From contig CAZQQL010000008.1 in the NCBI GenBank assembly GCA_964595455.1, forward strand, positions 1 to 52,830: a stretch of 52,830 nt of DNA, written 5' to 3'. This DNA is from DAOUEG01 sp964595455 (GTDB lineage: Bacteria; Chloroflexota; Dehalococcoidia; Dehalococcoidales; RBG-16-60-22). A program made the position numbers and the translations under genes. Shown in pieces: positions 32,653 to 41,212 of this stretch. Positions within the stretch are counted from its first letter, which is position 1; each line of letters begins with the position of its first letter. The notes beneath the pieces were generated by a model. That model made no database searches. It saw only the letters and a list, made by a program, of their open reading frames with translations, and was not told where the DNA came from.

Positions 32653-35600
32653 ATGGCAAGACATAGACACAGGTTCTACAACTTTGACAACGACCCGTTC
32701 TGGTACAAAGACGCTATTATTTATGAAGTCCCGGTTCGTGCTTTTTTTGACAGCGACGGGGACGGTGTCGGGGATTTTACCGGCCTCATGGAAAAAGTGG
32801 ACTACCTGGAAGACCTGGGCGTCACCGCTGTCTGGCTGCTGCCATTCTACCCTTCCCCTCTTCGGGATGATGGCTACGATATCTCGGATTACACCGGCAT
32901 CCAGCCGGTATACGGTACCATGGCCGGTTTCACGGCCTTCATCGAACAAGCTCACCGTCACGGCATCCGCGTCATCACTGAACTCGTCCTCAACCACACC
33001 TCCGACCAGCACCCCTGGTTCCAACGCGCCCGGAAAGCGCCGAAGGGGAGCAGCTACCGGAACTTCTACGTCTGGAGCGACGACGGCGACAAATATCGGG
33101 AGGCCCGCATCATTTTTGGGGACTTCGAGATGTCCAACTGGGCCTGGGACCCGCTGGTCCGCGAATATTACTGGCACCGGTTCTACCATCATCAGCCGGA
33201 CCTCAATTATGATAATCCCGCCACCAGGAAGGCCATCCTGCGGGTCATCGATTATTGGCTGAAACTCGGCGTAGATGGCCTCCGCGCCGACGCAGTTCCC
33301 TATCTTTACGAGCGTGAGGGCACGTCCTGTGAGAACCTGCCGGAAACACACGCCTTTCTCAAAGAACTTCGGGCCCACATGGATACCCGCTACAAGAACC
33401 GGATGCTGTTGGCTGAAGCCAACCAGTGGCCGGAAGATACCGCCGCCTACATCCAGTCCGGTGACGAATTTCACATGGCCTTCAATTTTCCTATCATGCC
33501 CCGCCTCTTCATGGCCCTGCGGCAGGAGGACCGTTTCCCCATCATCGACATCCTGCGCCAGACGCCCAGCATCCCCGAATCTTCCCAGTGGGCGCTGTTC
33601 CTCCGCAACCATGATGAACTCACTCTGGAAATGGTGACCGATGAAGAGCGGGATTATATGTACCGGATGTACGCTGCGGACCCCGCCGCTCGCATCAATC
33701 TGGGTATACGGAGACGACTTTCCCCTCTTCTCGGCAATGACCGCAAAAAGATAGAACTGATGAAGAGCCTCCTCTTCTCGCTGCCCGGCACTCCTGTCCT
33801 TTACTATGGGGACGAAATCGGAATGGGGGATAACTTCTACCTCGGTGACCGCAACGGCGTGCGTACCCCCATGCAGTGGACACCCGGCCGCAATGCCGGT
33901 TTTTCCAGGGCTAATCCCCAGCAGCTTTATCTGCCGCCGATCATCGACCCGGCCTACCATTACGAGTCCGTCAACGTGGAAAACCAGCTTGGTAACCCGG
34001 ACTCGCTGCTGTGGTGGATGAAGAGGCTGATCGCTCTGCGCAAGCGGTTCAAGGCCTTCGGAAGAGGCAGTATAGAGTTCCTCAGCCCGGAAAACCGGAA
34101 GGTTCTTGCTTACCTTCGGCGCTACGAAAATGAAAATATCCTCTGCGTGGCTAATCTTTCTCATCTGGCTCAACAGACCGTCCTCGATCTTCCTGAGCAT
34201 TCGGGCTGCCACCCGGTTGACCTCTTCGGCAATACCTCTTTTTCTCCCGTTCCTGAAAAACAGGGGTACCCCTTCACACTCGGACCGTATGGTTTCTTCT
34301 GGTTCTCACTGGAGAAAGAACCCATATCGGTGACGCTCCAGCGGGCCAAGCCCGTAGAAGAAGTCCAGGAAGTGCCGACGATCGCAGAAACGGAAGAAAC
34401 GGTATTCCGCCGCCCAGAAAACTGGTTCATCCTGGAAGCCATCCTGCTGAATTACTGCAAGTCCAGCCGCTGGTTCCGCGGGAAGCTTCGTAACGCCTGG
34501 GGGACCGAGATACAGGACATCGTTCCCATTCCGTTCGGTGAAGCGACTGCTTATGTAGTCCTGCTCGAGATCAGCTATGTCGAAGGGGAGTCTGAAATCT
34601 ACACCGTTCCACTATGCGTGGTACCGGATACATCTCCCGACGCCGCTGACCTGGCCGCTCCGGGTATGCTCGTTGCGAGGTTGAAACCGAGAAGCCGGGC
34701 GGTAGGATACCTGCTTATCGATGCAATGGCCAGCCGCAAATTCGGGAGCGCTCTCCTTCCTGCTGTCAAAGGACGGCGCAGCTTTAAGGGTGGTTACGGT
34801 GACATCATTGGATACCCGGCCCGCCTGCTCAGATCGCTGAGCCTCGCCCGAGCCTCTGAACTGGAGGCGGCCCCCGTGAGAAATGAGGAAAGCAATACAT
34901 CCCTGGTGTATGGGAATGAAATATTCTTCAAGCTTTTCCGTCGTGCTGAAGACGGTGTCAATCCGGACGTGGAGATCAGCCGTTATCTGACCGAAAAAAC
35001 AACCTTTACCAGCTTCCCTCCTTTCGCCGGCGGGCTGGAATACCACCGGAGGCGGCGGAGACCCGTCAGCATCGGTAAACTGGAGCGGTATATTCCCAAT
35101 GAAGGCAGCGGCTGGGAATTCACTGTCGATGCCCTGAAGCGCTATTACGACGGCGTCATTGCCCATCCTACCGTGGAGGTGCCGCCGGTACCAAAGGTAT
35201 CGCTGTTGTCGCTCCCGCGGGAAGCCCCCCAACTGGCCCGGGACTCAATAGGGGCCTTCCTCGCTTCAGCACAAATGCTGGGCCAGGTTACCGCAGATCT
35301 GCATTCCGCGCTGGCATCGAGTACGGATATCCAGGAATTCACTCCGGAGAATTTCACACTCATGTACCAGACCTCACTGTATCAGTCCCTGAGAGGGTTT
35401 ACGATCCGGACTCTCCAGCAACTCAGGGAAAAAACCGGCAGAGCCGGCACCACTGCCCCGGAACTGGTCCGGGACGTCCTCTCCCACGAAACTGACATCA
35501 TTGAGCGTTATAACCGCGTTCGAGAGAGCAAGATTCCAGCCATGCGCATCCGCTGCCACGGTGATTATCATCTGGCCAAGGTGCTCTATACGGGGAAGAG

Positions 35601-36021
35601 CTTTGTCATCACGGACTTCGAGGGAGAACCATCACGCTCCATCAGCCAGAGGAGACTAAAACGTTCACCGCTCCGTGATGTCGCCAGCATGATCCGCTCC
35701 TTCCACTACGCGGCGCACTCCGTAATGTCTTCCATCGCGCCGCTTCAACCCAGGCCGGAACTGTCACTCCCGGTCCTCCAGCACTGGGCGCAATACTGGT
35801 ACACGTGGGTGTCAGCAGAATTCCTTTACACCTACCTGGAGATGGTAAGGGAAACACACCTCCTGCCGGAGGACCCTAAACAGCTTAAGGTACTGCTCGA
35901 TGCGTTCCTGTTGGACAAGGCTGTCTACGAAGTCGGCTTCGAACTCAGTATGGATTCCGAATGGATTCACGTACCGCTACTCGGCATACTTCAGATGCTG
36001 GAAGAAGAGAAGATGCCGTAG
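32653..36021 (+). CDS. treS: Trehalose synthase-maltokinase fusion (TreS-Mak)
   Basis: 1122 aa. Residues 1-555: GH13 trehalose synthase, interconverting maltose and trehalose. Nucleophile D213 (GLRADAVPYLYE), acid/base E255 (LLAEANQW), third carboxylate D321 (RNHDELTLEMV), plus DGYDISDYTGI. Residues of about 590-1122: maltokinase domain with a CHGDYHLAKVL catalytic loop and ITDFEGEPSR metal site, phosphorylating maltose for the GlgE or glycogen route. Both active sites are intact. TreS-Mak fusions are known; no glgE is in the window. Start ATG 32653, 2 nt after the upstream stop. Confidence 0.93.
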   Translation: MARHRHRFYNFDNDPFWYKDAIIYEVPVRAFFDSDGDGVGDFTGLMEKVDYLEDLGVTAVWLLPFYPSPLRDDGYDISDYTGIQPVYGTMAGFTAFIEQAHRHGIRVITELVLNHTSDQHPWFQRARKAPKGSSYRNFYVWSDDGDKYREARIIFGDFEMSNWAWDPLVREYYWHRFYHHQPDLNYDNPATRKAILRVIDYWLKLGVDGLRADAVPYLYEREGTSCENLPETHAFLKELRAHMDTRYKNRMLLAEANQWPEDTAAYIQSGDEFHMAFNFPIMPRLFMALRQEDRFPIIDILRQTPSIPESSQWALFLRNHDELTLEMVTDEERDYMYRMYAADPAARINLGIRRRLSPLLGNDRKKIELMKSLLFSLPGTPVLYYGDEIGMGDNFYLGDRNGVRTPMQWTPGRNAGFSRANPQQLYLPPIIDPAYHYESVNVENQLGNPDSLLWWMKRLIALRKRFKAFGRGSIEFLSPENRKVLAYLRRYENENILCVANLSHLAQQTVLDLPEHSGCHPVDLFGNTSFSPVPEKQGYPFTLGPYGFFWFSLEKEPISVTLQRAKPVEEVQEVPTIAETEETVFRRPENWFILEAILLNYCKSSRWFRGKLRNAWGTEIQDIVPIPFGEATAYVVLLEISYVEGESEIYTVPLCVVPDTSPDAADLAAPGMLVARLKPRSRAVGYLLIDAMASRKFGSALLPAVKGRRSFKGGYGDIIGYPARLLRSLSLARASELEAAPVRNEESNTSLVYGNEIFFKLFRRAEDGVNPDVEISRYLTEKTTFTSFPPFAGGLEYHRRRRRPVSIGKLERYIPNEGSGWEFTVDALKRYYDGVIAHPTVEVPPVPKVSLLSLPREAPQLARDSIGAFLASAQMLGQVTADLHSALASSTDIQEFTPENFTLMYQTSLYQSLRGFTIRTLQQLREKTGRAGTTAPELVRDVLSHETDIIERYNRVRESKIPAMRIRCHGDYHLAKVLYTGKSFVITDFEGEPSRSISQRRLKRSPLRDVASMIRSFHYAAHSVMSSIAPLQPRPELSLPVLQHWAQYWYTWVSAEFLYTYLEMVRETHLLPEDPKQLKVLLDAFLLDKAVYEVGFELSMDSEWIHVPLLGILQMLEEEKMP

Positions 36022-36159
36022 AAAAAGCGGTCTGGGAATGATATTCTTAAAGTAGGATCGGTAAAATTTTTCCGGTCCTGCCTGTACACGGGCCCGGCTT
36101 TCGGCGTTTCCGATTCCGACAAGCTCGCTGCGGTTGTAAGGCCGTGGAGGGACACAGCT

Positions 36160-36531
36160 TTGGACGGTCTTATCTTAACGATTATCGGTCTGGTGGCCGC
36201 CTCACTGACGAGTTTCAGCTTCTTGCCCCAGGTGAAAAAAATGCTGCGGCGGCGTACCGTGGGAGACCTGTCCATCCTGACGATATTGCAAATGACGTTC
36301 GGGAACTTGCTCTGGCTGACCTATGGGATTGGTCGGAGAGATTTCGTCATCATCTCCGCCAATGTAGTGGCGATTAGCATTCTCCTCTTCGGAATCATGC
36401 TGTACTACCGTTACCGGGAAAAGAAAACTGCCGTTGATACGCCGGCGCTCTTGACATCGGAAGGTATCGAACCTGAAAAAGCAGTACCCTCAGGCGAGAC
36501 TGAAAGTGAGAGGCCTTATTTACGTCTCTAA
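36160..36531 (+). CDS. SemiSWEET-type sugar transporter
   Basis: 123 aa with three membrane helices (about 3-20, 42-58, 64-84) and the PQ-loop motif SFLPQVKKMLRRRTVGDLSI, typical of SemiSWEETs, which dimerise to form a sugar facilitator. A C-terminal tail of about 35 charged residues is extra. The start is TTG 36160 with GGAGG (36146-36150) 9 nt before. It sits between TreS-Mak and amylomaltase, so it may move glucose, maltose or trehalose (inference). Confidence 0.85.
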   Translation: MDGLILTIIGLVAASLTSFSFLPQVKKMLRRRTVGDLSILTILQMTFGNLLWLTYGIGRRDFVIISANVVAISILLFGIMLYYRYREKKTAVDTPALLTSEGIEPEKAVPSGETESERPYLRL

Positions 36532-36538
36532 AATTGCT

Positions 36539-38665
36539 TCACCGAGCAATGTCCGGGGCCTTCCGTAACCTATCGATTTGCCTGATTAGTTCAACGATCT
36601 CTTTAAAACGCCTGATCTCTTCCAGCGGGTAGCGAGTCTTATGCCGCCAGTTGGCATGTTCGTCCGTTGTGCCGGGTATGTTCTGATACTCAGTTTCCAG
36701 CCACAGGTCCTCCATGTTGACCAGGAGCGTTCTATCATTCTCGGAGGCGAGATACTTGAGACAGGCTTCCAGTACCTGCCGGGCGTCAGGAGAGGGGGCA
36801 CGCAGTAAACCTCGACGGCGGAGGAAATCCACCAGGATCTGTTTGATCTTCTCATGTTCACGTTTCTCTTCCACGATCTCTGCGGGGGTAAGCAGTCCCA
36901 GGCTGCCCCGGACATCGATGTCCCTGCCGCTCCAGAACGTAGCGAACGGAGCCATATCGTGGGTGTTCAGGGCAGCGACCATATCGGCGGGTATGTTACC
37001 GAGGGATTTGCCGCTGCTGTCAGCGAGTTCATAGGTAATTATGAACATCCGGCGCAGCCCGTGGCGGGACATGGACTTCCTGACGTAGCCGGGGACGTTA
37101 CCCAGGTCTTCCCCAACGACCTCGCATTGGTCCCGGTTGGATTCCACACATAACACAGCGTATAACTCTTCCGAGCGGTAGCGGACATAGACGCCTTCAG
37201 ACGCCCCCAGTCCCTTCGGTATCCAGAAAATGCGGTGCAGGCCCATGACATGATCGATGCGCAGCATGCCGGCATCCACCGTATTGTGGTGCAGATAGTC
37301 CCGCACGTATCGATACCCGTTTTCCCGGATGCGTTCAGGGTGAAGCGGCGGGAAACCCCAGTCCTGCCCGCTGGTAAAGACAGCATCCGGCGGAGCGCCT
37401 GACGAGGCGCCGAGCGCGAACTGGTCCTGGTAGCGCCAGACGTCGTAGCCGTTGCGATGGACGCCGAGAGGAAGGTCGAAGTACAGCGTCACGCCGTTCT
37501 GCTTCGCGCTGGCGGTCAGCTCATCGATCTGGTCGCCGGCAAGCCACTGTGAATAAAGGTAATAGCGGTACAGATTTTCATCATAATCGCCGGGACGTAT
37601 GTCTCCGTTCCTCAAGCGTTCCGGCCATGCCTGCCAAATCTGGCGGCGAGTATCCATGGCGGCGCGGAACCGGGCGTAATGCTCGATATCCGGATTGTTC
37701 CCGGTGAAATCATCGAAGGCAGCCGACCTGGCCGGGTCCCCAAGAAGGCGCTGGACCATTTTCAACATGAGGCTTTTCCTGACATCCAGGAGGCCGCTAT
37801 AATCCACCATGCGGTCCTGGCGGAGCTTCGCCAGAGAATATTGCAGGGAACGGCTGTTGAAAAGCTCCAGTACTTCATCACTGGAGGCGAATTCCGGGGC
37901 CTTACGGGGGTCAACGTAAAACTCGTTCCAGGCCAGCCGGGTAACCGGTGAATATGGGCTGGGGTCGGAGGGTTCTTCCAGGAACACCGGCAGCAGTGGT
38001 AGAGTCCCAACGACGCTCCCGCCCCATCCGGCTACGACACCGCCGAGGGTGCGAAGGTCTGAGTAGTCCCCGCATCCCATGCTTTTTTCCGTCCGCAGCG
38101 CGTAGAGGGGCACAAAGATGCCCCAGTTACGTTCGGCGCCCGGTGGGGTAAACGTCTTGAGCGGTGCTGAGATAATGGTGCTCTCGTAGCCGCGGCCTTC
38201 CACTTCCAAAGATAGGTGATGATAACCGAAAGGAAGAACTCGTGGTAGAAAGTACCTCAGTGTGAGATAGGTTACTCCATCTACCTCTTGATGGCGTACG
38301 ACAGGTGATTTGGAACTAGCTATCTCGAATGATTCGGACTCACCGTGTTCCATCGTCAATGAAACGAGGCAAGATCTCTTTGCCGATTTCTCAGGCAATG
38401 TCAGTAAGAGCTCCGGAAATCTTTGATCCCAGGCGACGATTACCGGCTCGATTACTCGACCAGCAAGCTCGCGCTGTTTCCTGACCAGGGCGCGCTCAAT
38501 ATCAGCGCCGCCGAAATTGACATCCTCTCCGAGGACGCTCAGTACCGCACGGAGGCTCTCTTCCTGAGCGAAGTGAAAACTCTTCCCCGCGCCGTCGTAG
38601 GCGATGAGGACGCCGTATAACAGGGCGAGTTTTTTAAGGGCTTGGATCTGTTCGTGTCTGGTCAT
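36539..38665 (-). CDS. malQ: 4-alpha-glucanotransferase (amylomaltase, GH77)
   Basis: 708 aa. Transfers alpha-1,4-glucan segments between maltodextrins. GH77 motifs: LRIDHVMGLHRIFWIP (nucleophile Asp), VVGEDLGNVP (acid/base Glu) and LNTHDMAPFATFW. An N-terminal extension of about 180 residues with beta-sandwich character precedes the catalytic barrel, as in the longer MalQ type. The start is ATG 38665 with AAGAGTGAG upstream; the frame is open to 38716, but similarity begins here. Convergent with the SemiSWEET gene (7 nt between stops). Confidence 0.93.
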   Translation of the reverse strand: MTRHEQIQALKKLALLYGVLIAYDGAGKSFHFAQEESLRAVLSVLGEDVNFGGADIERALVRKQRELAGRVIEPVIVAWDQRFPELLLTLPEKSAKRSCLVSLTMEHGESESFEIASSKSPVVRHQEVDGVTYLTLRYFLPRVLPFGYHHLSLEVEGRGYESTIISAPLKTFTPPGAERNWGIFVPLYALRTEKSMGCGDYSDLRTLGGVVAGWGGSVVGTLPLLPVFLEEPSDPSPYSPVTRLAWNEFYVDPRKAPEFASSDEVLELFNSRSLQYSLAKLRQDRMVDYSGLLDVRKSLMLKMVQRLLGDPARSAAFDDFTGNNPDIEHYARFRAAMDTRRQIWQAWPERLRNGDIRPGDYDENLYRYYLYSQWLAGDQIDELTASAKQNGVTLYFDLPLGVHRNGYDVWRYQDQFALGASSGAPPDAVFTSGQDWGFPPLHPERIRENGYRYVRDYLHHNTVDAGMLRIDHVMGLHRIFWIPKGLGASEGVYVRYRSEELYAVLCVESNRDQCEVVGEDLGNVPGYVRKSMSRHGLRRMFIITYELADSSGKSLGNIPADMVAALNTHDMAPFATFWSGRDIDVRGSLGLLTPAEIVEEKREHEKIKQILVDFLRRRGLLRAPSPDARQVLEACLKYLASENDRTLLVNMEDLWLETEYQNIPGTTDEHANWRHKTRYPLEEIRRFKEIVELIRQIDRLRKAPDIAR

Positions 38666-38843
38666 CTCACTCTTAATTGTAATACCGGGATATAATCCCG
38701 GTCTATCCCTGACCACCGTAATGGATTCACCGCTCTTTTCTTTTTAGACGGGCATACCACTCCACTCGTTGTTTGAGCATCTGGTAAATACCCCTGTAGC
38801 TGGTTTATAATCAGTGCAATATGCCTGTAGTGGAGGGTCGCCG

Positions 38844-39959
38844 ATGGAGTTGACGCCGGAAGAACGCCAGAAGATCTACGAAGAAGAAAAGGCCCGCATC
38901 GAGGCCAGGGAACGCCTGGAACGGGAACGGCAGGCGCCGGGGAGAGAATCCACCGTGAACCTTCAGCCGAACGTTGCCGGCCTGTTGTGTTACGTAGGCT
39001 GGTGGATCAGCGGCCTTGTATTCTTCATCATCGAGCAGAAGAACGAGTGGATCCGCTTCCACGCCGCCCAGTCCCTTATCACGTTCGGCTCCATCGTGGT
39101 CTTCGGCATGTTAATCAATCTGATTCCCTGGGTAGGCCCGCCGCTGGCCGGCGTCACCTGGTTCATCGGCTTCGTGCTCTGGATAGTGCTGATGATCAAG
39201 GCCTACAACGGAGAGAGGTTCAAGCTCGGTATCTTCGGCGACTTCGCGGAAAAACTGGTAGCTTCAACCGGTACTCCCTCTTCTCCCGCTCCCGGTACGG
39301 AACCCCCCCAAGCTCAGACCTCCGAGGGTGTTCCCACCGCTCCGGCCGCTATTGCCGAGGGACCCAGCATGATCAGTGAAGAACGACCAGGCACGCCTGC
39401 GGTGAATCAAAACATGACGGGCACTGACAGCGTCGAGCAGCACATCGATCGCAAGGTAAAAGAGTACTTCCGGAAGAAACAGTCCGGCTATATCGTCGGT
39501 TCAGCTTTTGCCATAGCCTGGAGCATAATCCTGCTCGTGTTCCTGAACTTTTTCAACGAGTATATCGCTTACTATTACCGTGAAGTAGTCAACGGCCGCG
39601 AGGTCTGGGTACACGATAGTTTCTTTACGGGTGAAATAAGCCAGTGGCTCCCGATACTGACAACAACACTGATACTGAGCATTATCGGAAATATCATCAT
39701 TATCGTGTTCTATCGTCCTCTACTGAGGAAGATAGTGTCGTTCATCCTTGATGTCTTCGGACTGGCCACGGTCATCAGCCTGCTGGTAATATATCCGTTC
39801 AACTTCGAAGTCCTCCCGAGCGACGTGGCCGCATCAATCAGCGCCATCGCCATGACAGTGGTGCTGATCGGCATATCCGTCGGTATCGTAATTGGTCTCA
39901 TCGTCAGGCTGATACAGATGCTGGTGGCTCTGACCAAAGGGACGATTAACCAGGACTGA
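38844..39959 (+). CDS. DUF4870-domain membrane protein with extra C-terminal membrane domain
   Basis: 371 aa. A charged N-terminal helix (LTPEERQKIYEEEKARIEARE) precedes a DUF4870/Tic20-like three-helix membrane domain (about 40-130, with NEWIRFHAAQSL, the family signature). Then a Pro/Ala/Thr-rich linker (about 138-185) and a second membrane block with helices at about 215, 270, 300 and 335. The second block is not recognised. GGAGGG (38832-38837) fixes ATG 38844 over the earlier in-frame ATG at 38820. Function unknown. Confidence 0.8.
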   Translation: MELTPEERQKIYEEEKARIEARERLERERQAPGRESTVNLQPNVAGLLCYVGWWISGLVFFIIEQKNEWIRFHAAQSLITFGSIVVFGMLINLIPWVGPPLAGVTWFIGFVLWIVLMIKAYNGERFKLGIFGDFAEKLVASTGTPSSPAPGTEPPQAQTSEGVPTAPAAIAEGPSMISEERPGTPAVNQNMTGTDSVEQHIDRKVKEYFRKKQSGYIVGSAFAIAWSIILLVFLNFFNEYIAYYYREVVNGREVWVHDSFFTGEISQWLPILTTTLILSIIGNIIIIVFYRPLLRKIVSFILDVFGLATVISLLVIYPFNFEVLPSDVAASISAIAMTVVLIGISVGIVIGLIVRLIQMLVALTKGTINQD

Positions 39960-39963
39960 AACG

Positions 39964-40746
39964 CTAGCCCGGTAGAGGGCAATGCGCGGCGGCGTTCTCA
40001 CCCGCGGCTTCGAGGACCCGGACGATGTCATCCTGCGTCCAGCCTATGACCGTCAATTCCTTCACCAGGTCTTCGGCCTTGATATAGCCGCCGGCATACC
40101 CGTTCAGCCTTGCTACCGCCGTGGACGCAATGTAGTCCGCACTATTCGGATAGCGAGTCTGCAGCAAGTCTTTGATGCGGGGCTGGGTTGTCAGGTAGTA
40201 TTTCTGGTGATAGTCTTCCGCCTGGTAGAACGTACCCGCTGGGACTATCTGCGTCTTGATATCCTTACCGATTTCGGCAGCGATGGCGTNNNNNNNNNNC
40301 CTATCCTACAACTCTTTCCCTACACGACGCTCTTCCGATCTGAAAGCCTGGTATTGTCGGCTTGGAGAGCTATACGAGGGATTGTGGTTTGCCCAGAAGA
40401 TATCGAGCAGTTCCCGATAGGAGATCACCGCGGGGTCGAAGGTTATCTCGATTGACTCGCTGTGGTTCCCGAGAGAATAGTACGAGGGGTTGGCTTTCGT
40501 ACCGCCGGTATAGCCGACACGCGTGCTGATGACGCCTGGCAGACTCCCGAACCGGGAGTCGGGTCCCCAGAATCAGCCAAGGGCAAAGGTAGCGATTTCG
40601 TTTTTAGTATTGCTGTCAGTATTCATATCAGGATTAATCCCTCCCAAAGAGACGGTCTTTTCCTGGCCGCAGCCGGAGAGCGAAAAAGGGAGAACGCTCA
40701 AGGCTGCTACTACTATTGCCAGGAGAACTGACCACTTCCTTTTCAT
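39964..40746 (-). CDS. msrA: Selenocysteine-containing lipoprotein MsrA (interrupted by adapter/N gap)
   Basis: Peptide methionine sulfoxide reductase A read on the minus strand from ATG 40746. Residues 1-26 are a lipoprotein signal (MKRKWSVLL...) ending in the lipobox LSGC (Cys26). At codon 58 (40575-40573) the catalytic GCFW motif reads G-TGA-FW: IATFALG, stop, FWGPDSRFGSLPG, with family sequence continuing perfectly in frame (RVGYTGG, NHSESIEI, ELLDIFWANHNP). The UGA therefore most likely encodes selenocysteine. The gene is broken at 40290-40341 by 10 Ns and Illumina adapter. An estimated 15 or so residues (SAIFYHNEEQ-type region) are lost there; the frame then resumes with AEIG...QAEDYHQKYYL. 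A C-terminal Cys (AAHCPLPG) may be the resolving residue. Stop TAG at 39964. Confidence 0.85.
40290..40341. other. Assembly artefact: N gap plus Illumina adapter with i5 index
   Basis: Ten Ns (40290-40299), then CCTATCCT (40300-40307, identical to TruSeq HT i5 index D503), ACA, and 40311-40341 matching the 3' end of the Illumina universal adapter (CTACACGACGCTCTTCCGAT and flanks) with one extra A. Not biological sequence. Confidence 0.98.
40542..40560 (-). promoter_or_regulatory. Candidate bacterial SECIS element in msrA
   Basis: On the mRNA strand GACTCCCG-GTT-CGGGAGTC forms a perfect 8-bp hairpin (7 bp with a GGTTC loop). It begins 12 nt after the in-frame TGA (40575-40573), with its apex about 20 nt downstream. 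Bacterial SECIS hairpins sit at this distance and carry a G/U apex recognised by SelB. A bulged U as in E. coli fdhF is not obvious. Confidence 0.7.
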
Positions 40747-40852
40747 CCATCAACCTTTCTTACATGATGGAAACGTGATAGAGCTGGTACCCCTGTCATG
40801 TACCTACACACCCGTTCACTTGATGAAGCACACGGCTTCAACAACCAGAGCT

Positions 40853-41038
40853 TCAGGTGGGACGAAAACCACCGCCTCCCGAACCTGATCTTACTCGTGA
40901 AGAAAACAGCGAGAGCTGGCGTTTGGGACCAGGAGCGTCACATCCCGGGCAATACAGATTATTATCACTATCATGAATAGCGCGAAGCTTCTCGAATTTC
41001 TTTCCGCACTGATTGCAGACATAAGCGTAAATCGGCAT
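40853..41038 (-). CDS. FmdB-type zinc ribbon protein
   Basis: 61 aa. MPIYAYVCNQCGKKFEKLR...LYCPGC is the FmdB/CxxC regulatory-type ribbon: two CxxC pairs for one zinc, then a Ser/Gly/Arg-rich tail. Function in bacteria is poorly known. GAGGGG precedes the ATG on the minus strand. It is upstream of msrA and in the same direction, 106 nt apart. Confidence 0.88.
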   Translation of the reverse strand: MPIYAYVCNQCGKKFEKLRAIHDSDNNLYCPGCDAPGPKRQLSLFSSRVRSGSGGGGFRPT

Positions 41039-41122
41039 GGCCGGTGACCCCTCTATATTTGCTCTTCAGTCAAATTTTATCGTTGTGACGGTTCTCCGGT
41101 ATGTGATTTATGTCGCGTGCGG

Positions 41123-41152
41123 TTGACAGTTATATAATGTACGGGGTATCCT
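41123..41152 (+). promoter_or_regulatory. Putative promoter of the FAD oxidoreductase gene
   Basis: Perfect TTGACA (41123-41128) with TATCCT (41147-41152) at 18-nt spacing. A TATAAT at 41133-41138 is too close to serve with this -35. Confidence 0.4.
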
Positions 41153-41212
41153 TTTTGTGAAAGGTCCCCATTTGCTTCCTTCTCATGAATTACACTCAGG
41201 AGGTATTTTGTC

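Noticed and set aside
32593..34212. 539-aa open frame on -
   Set aside because: Antisense to TreS with no family features.
40573..40575. Reading msrA as a pseudogene with a nonsense mutation
   Set aside because: The stop is exactly at the catalytic Cys codon, is TGA, and is followed by a hairpin at SECIS distance with a preserved frame; random decay would rarely give this.
41123..41138. TTGACA plus TATAAT promoter pair
   Set aside because: The two boxes are only 4 nt apart, far too close for one promoter.
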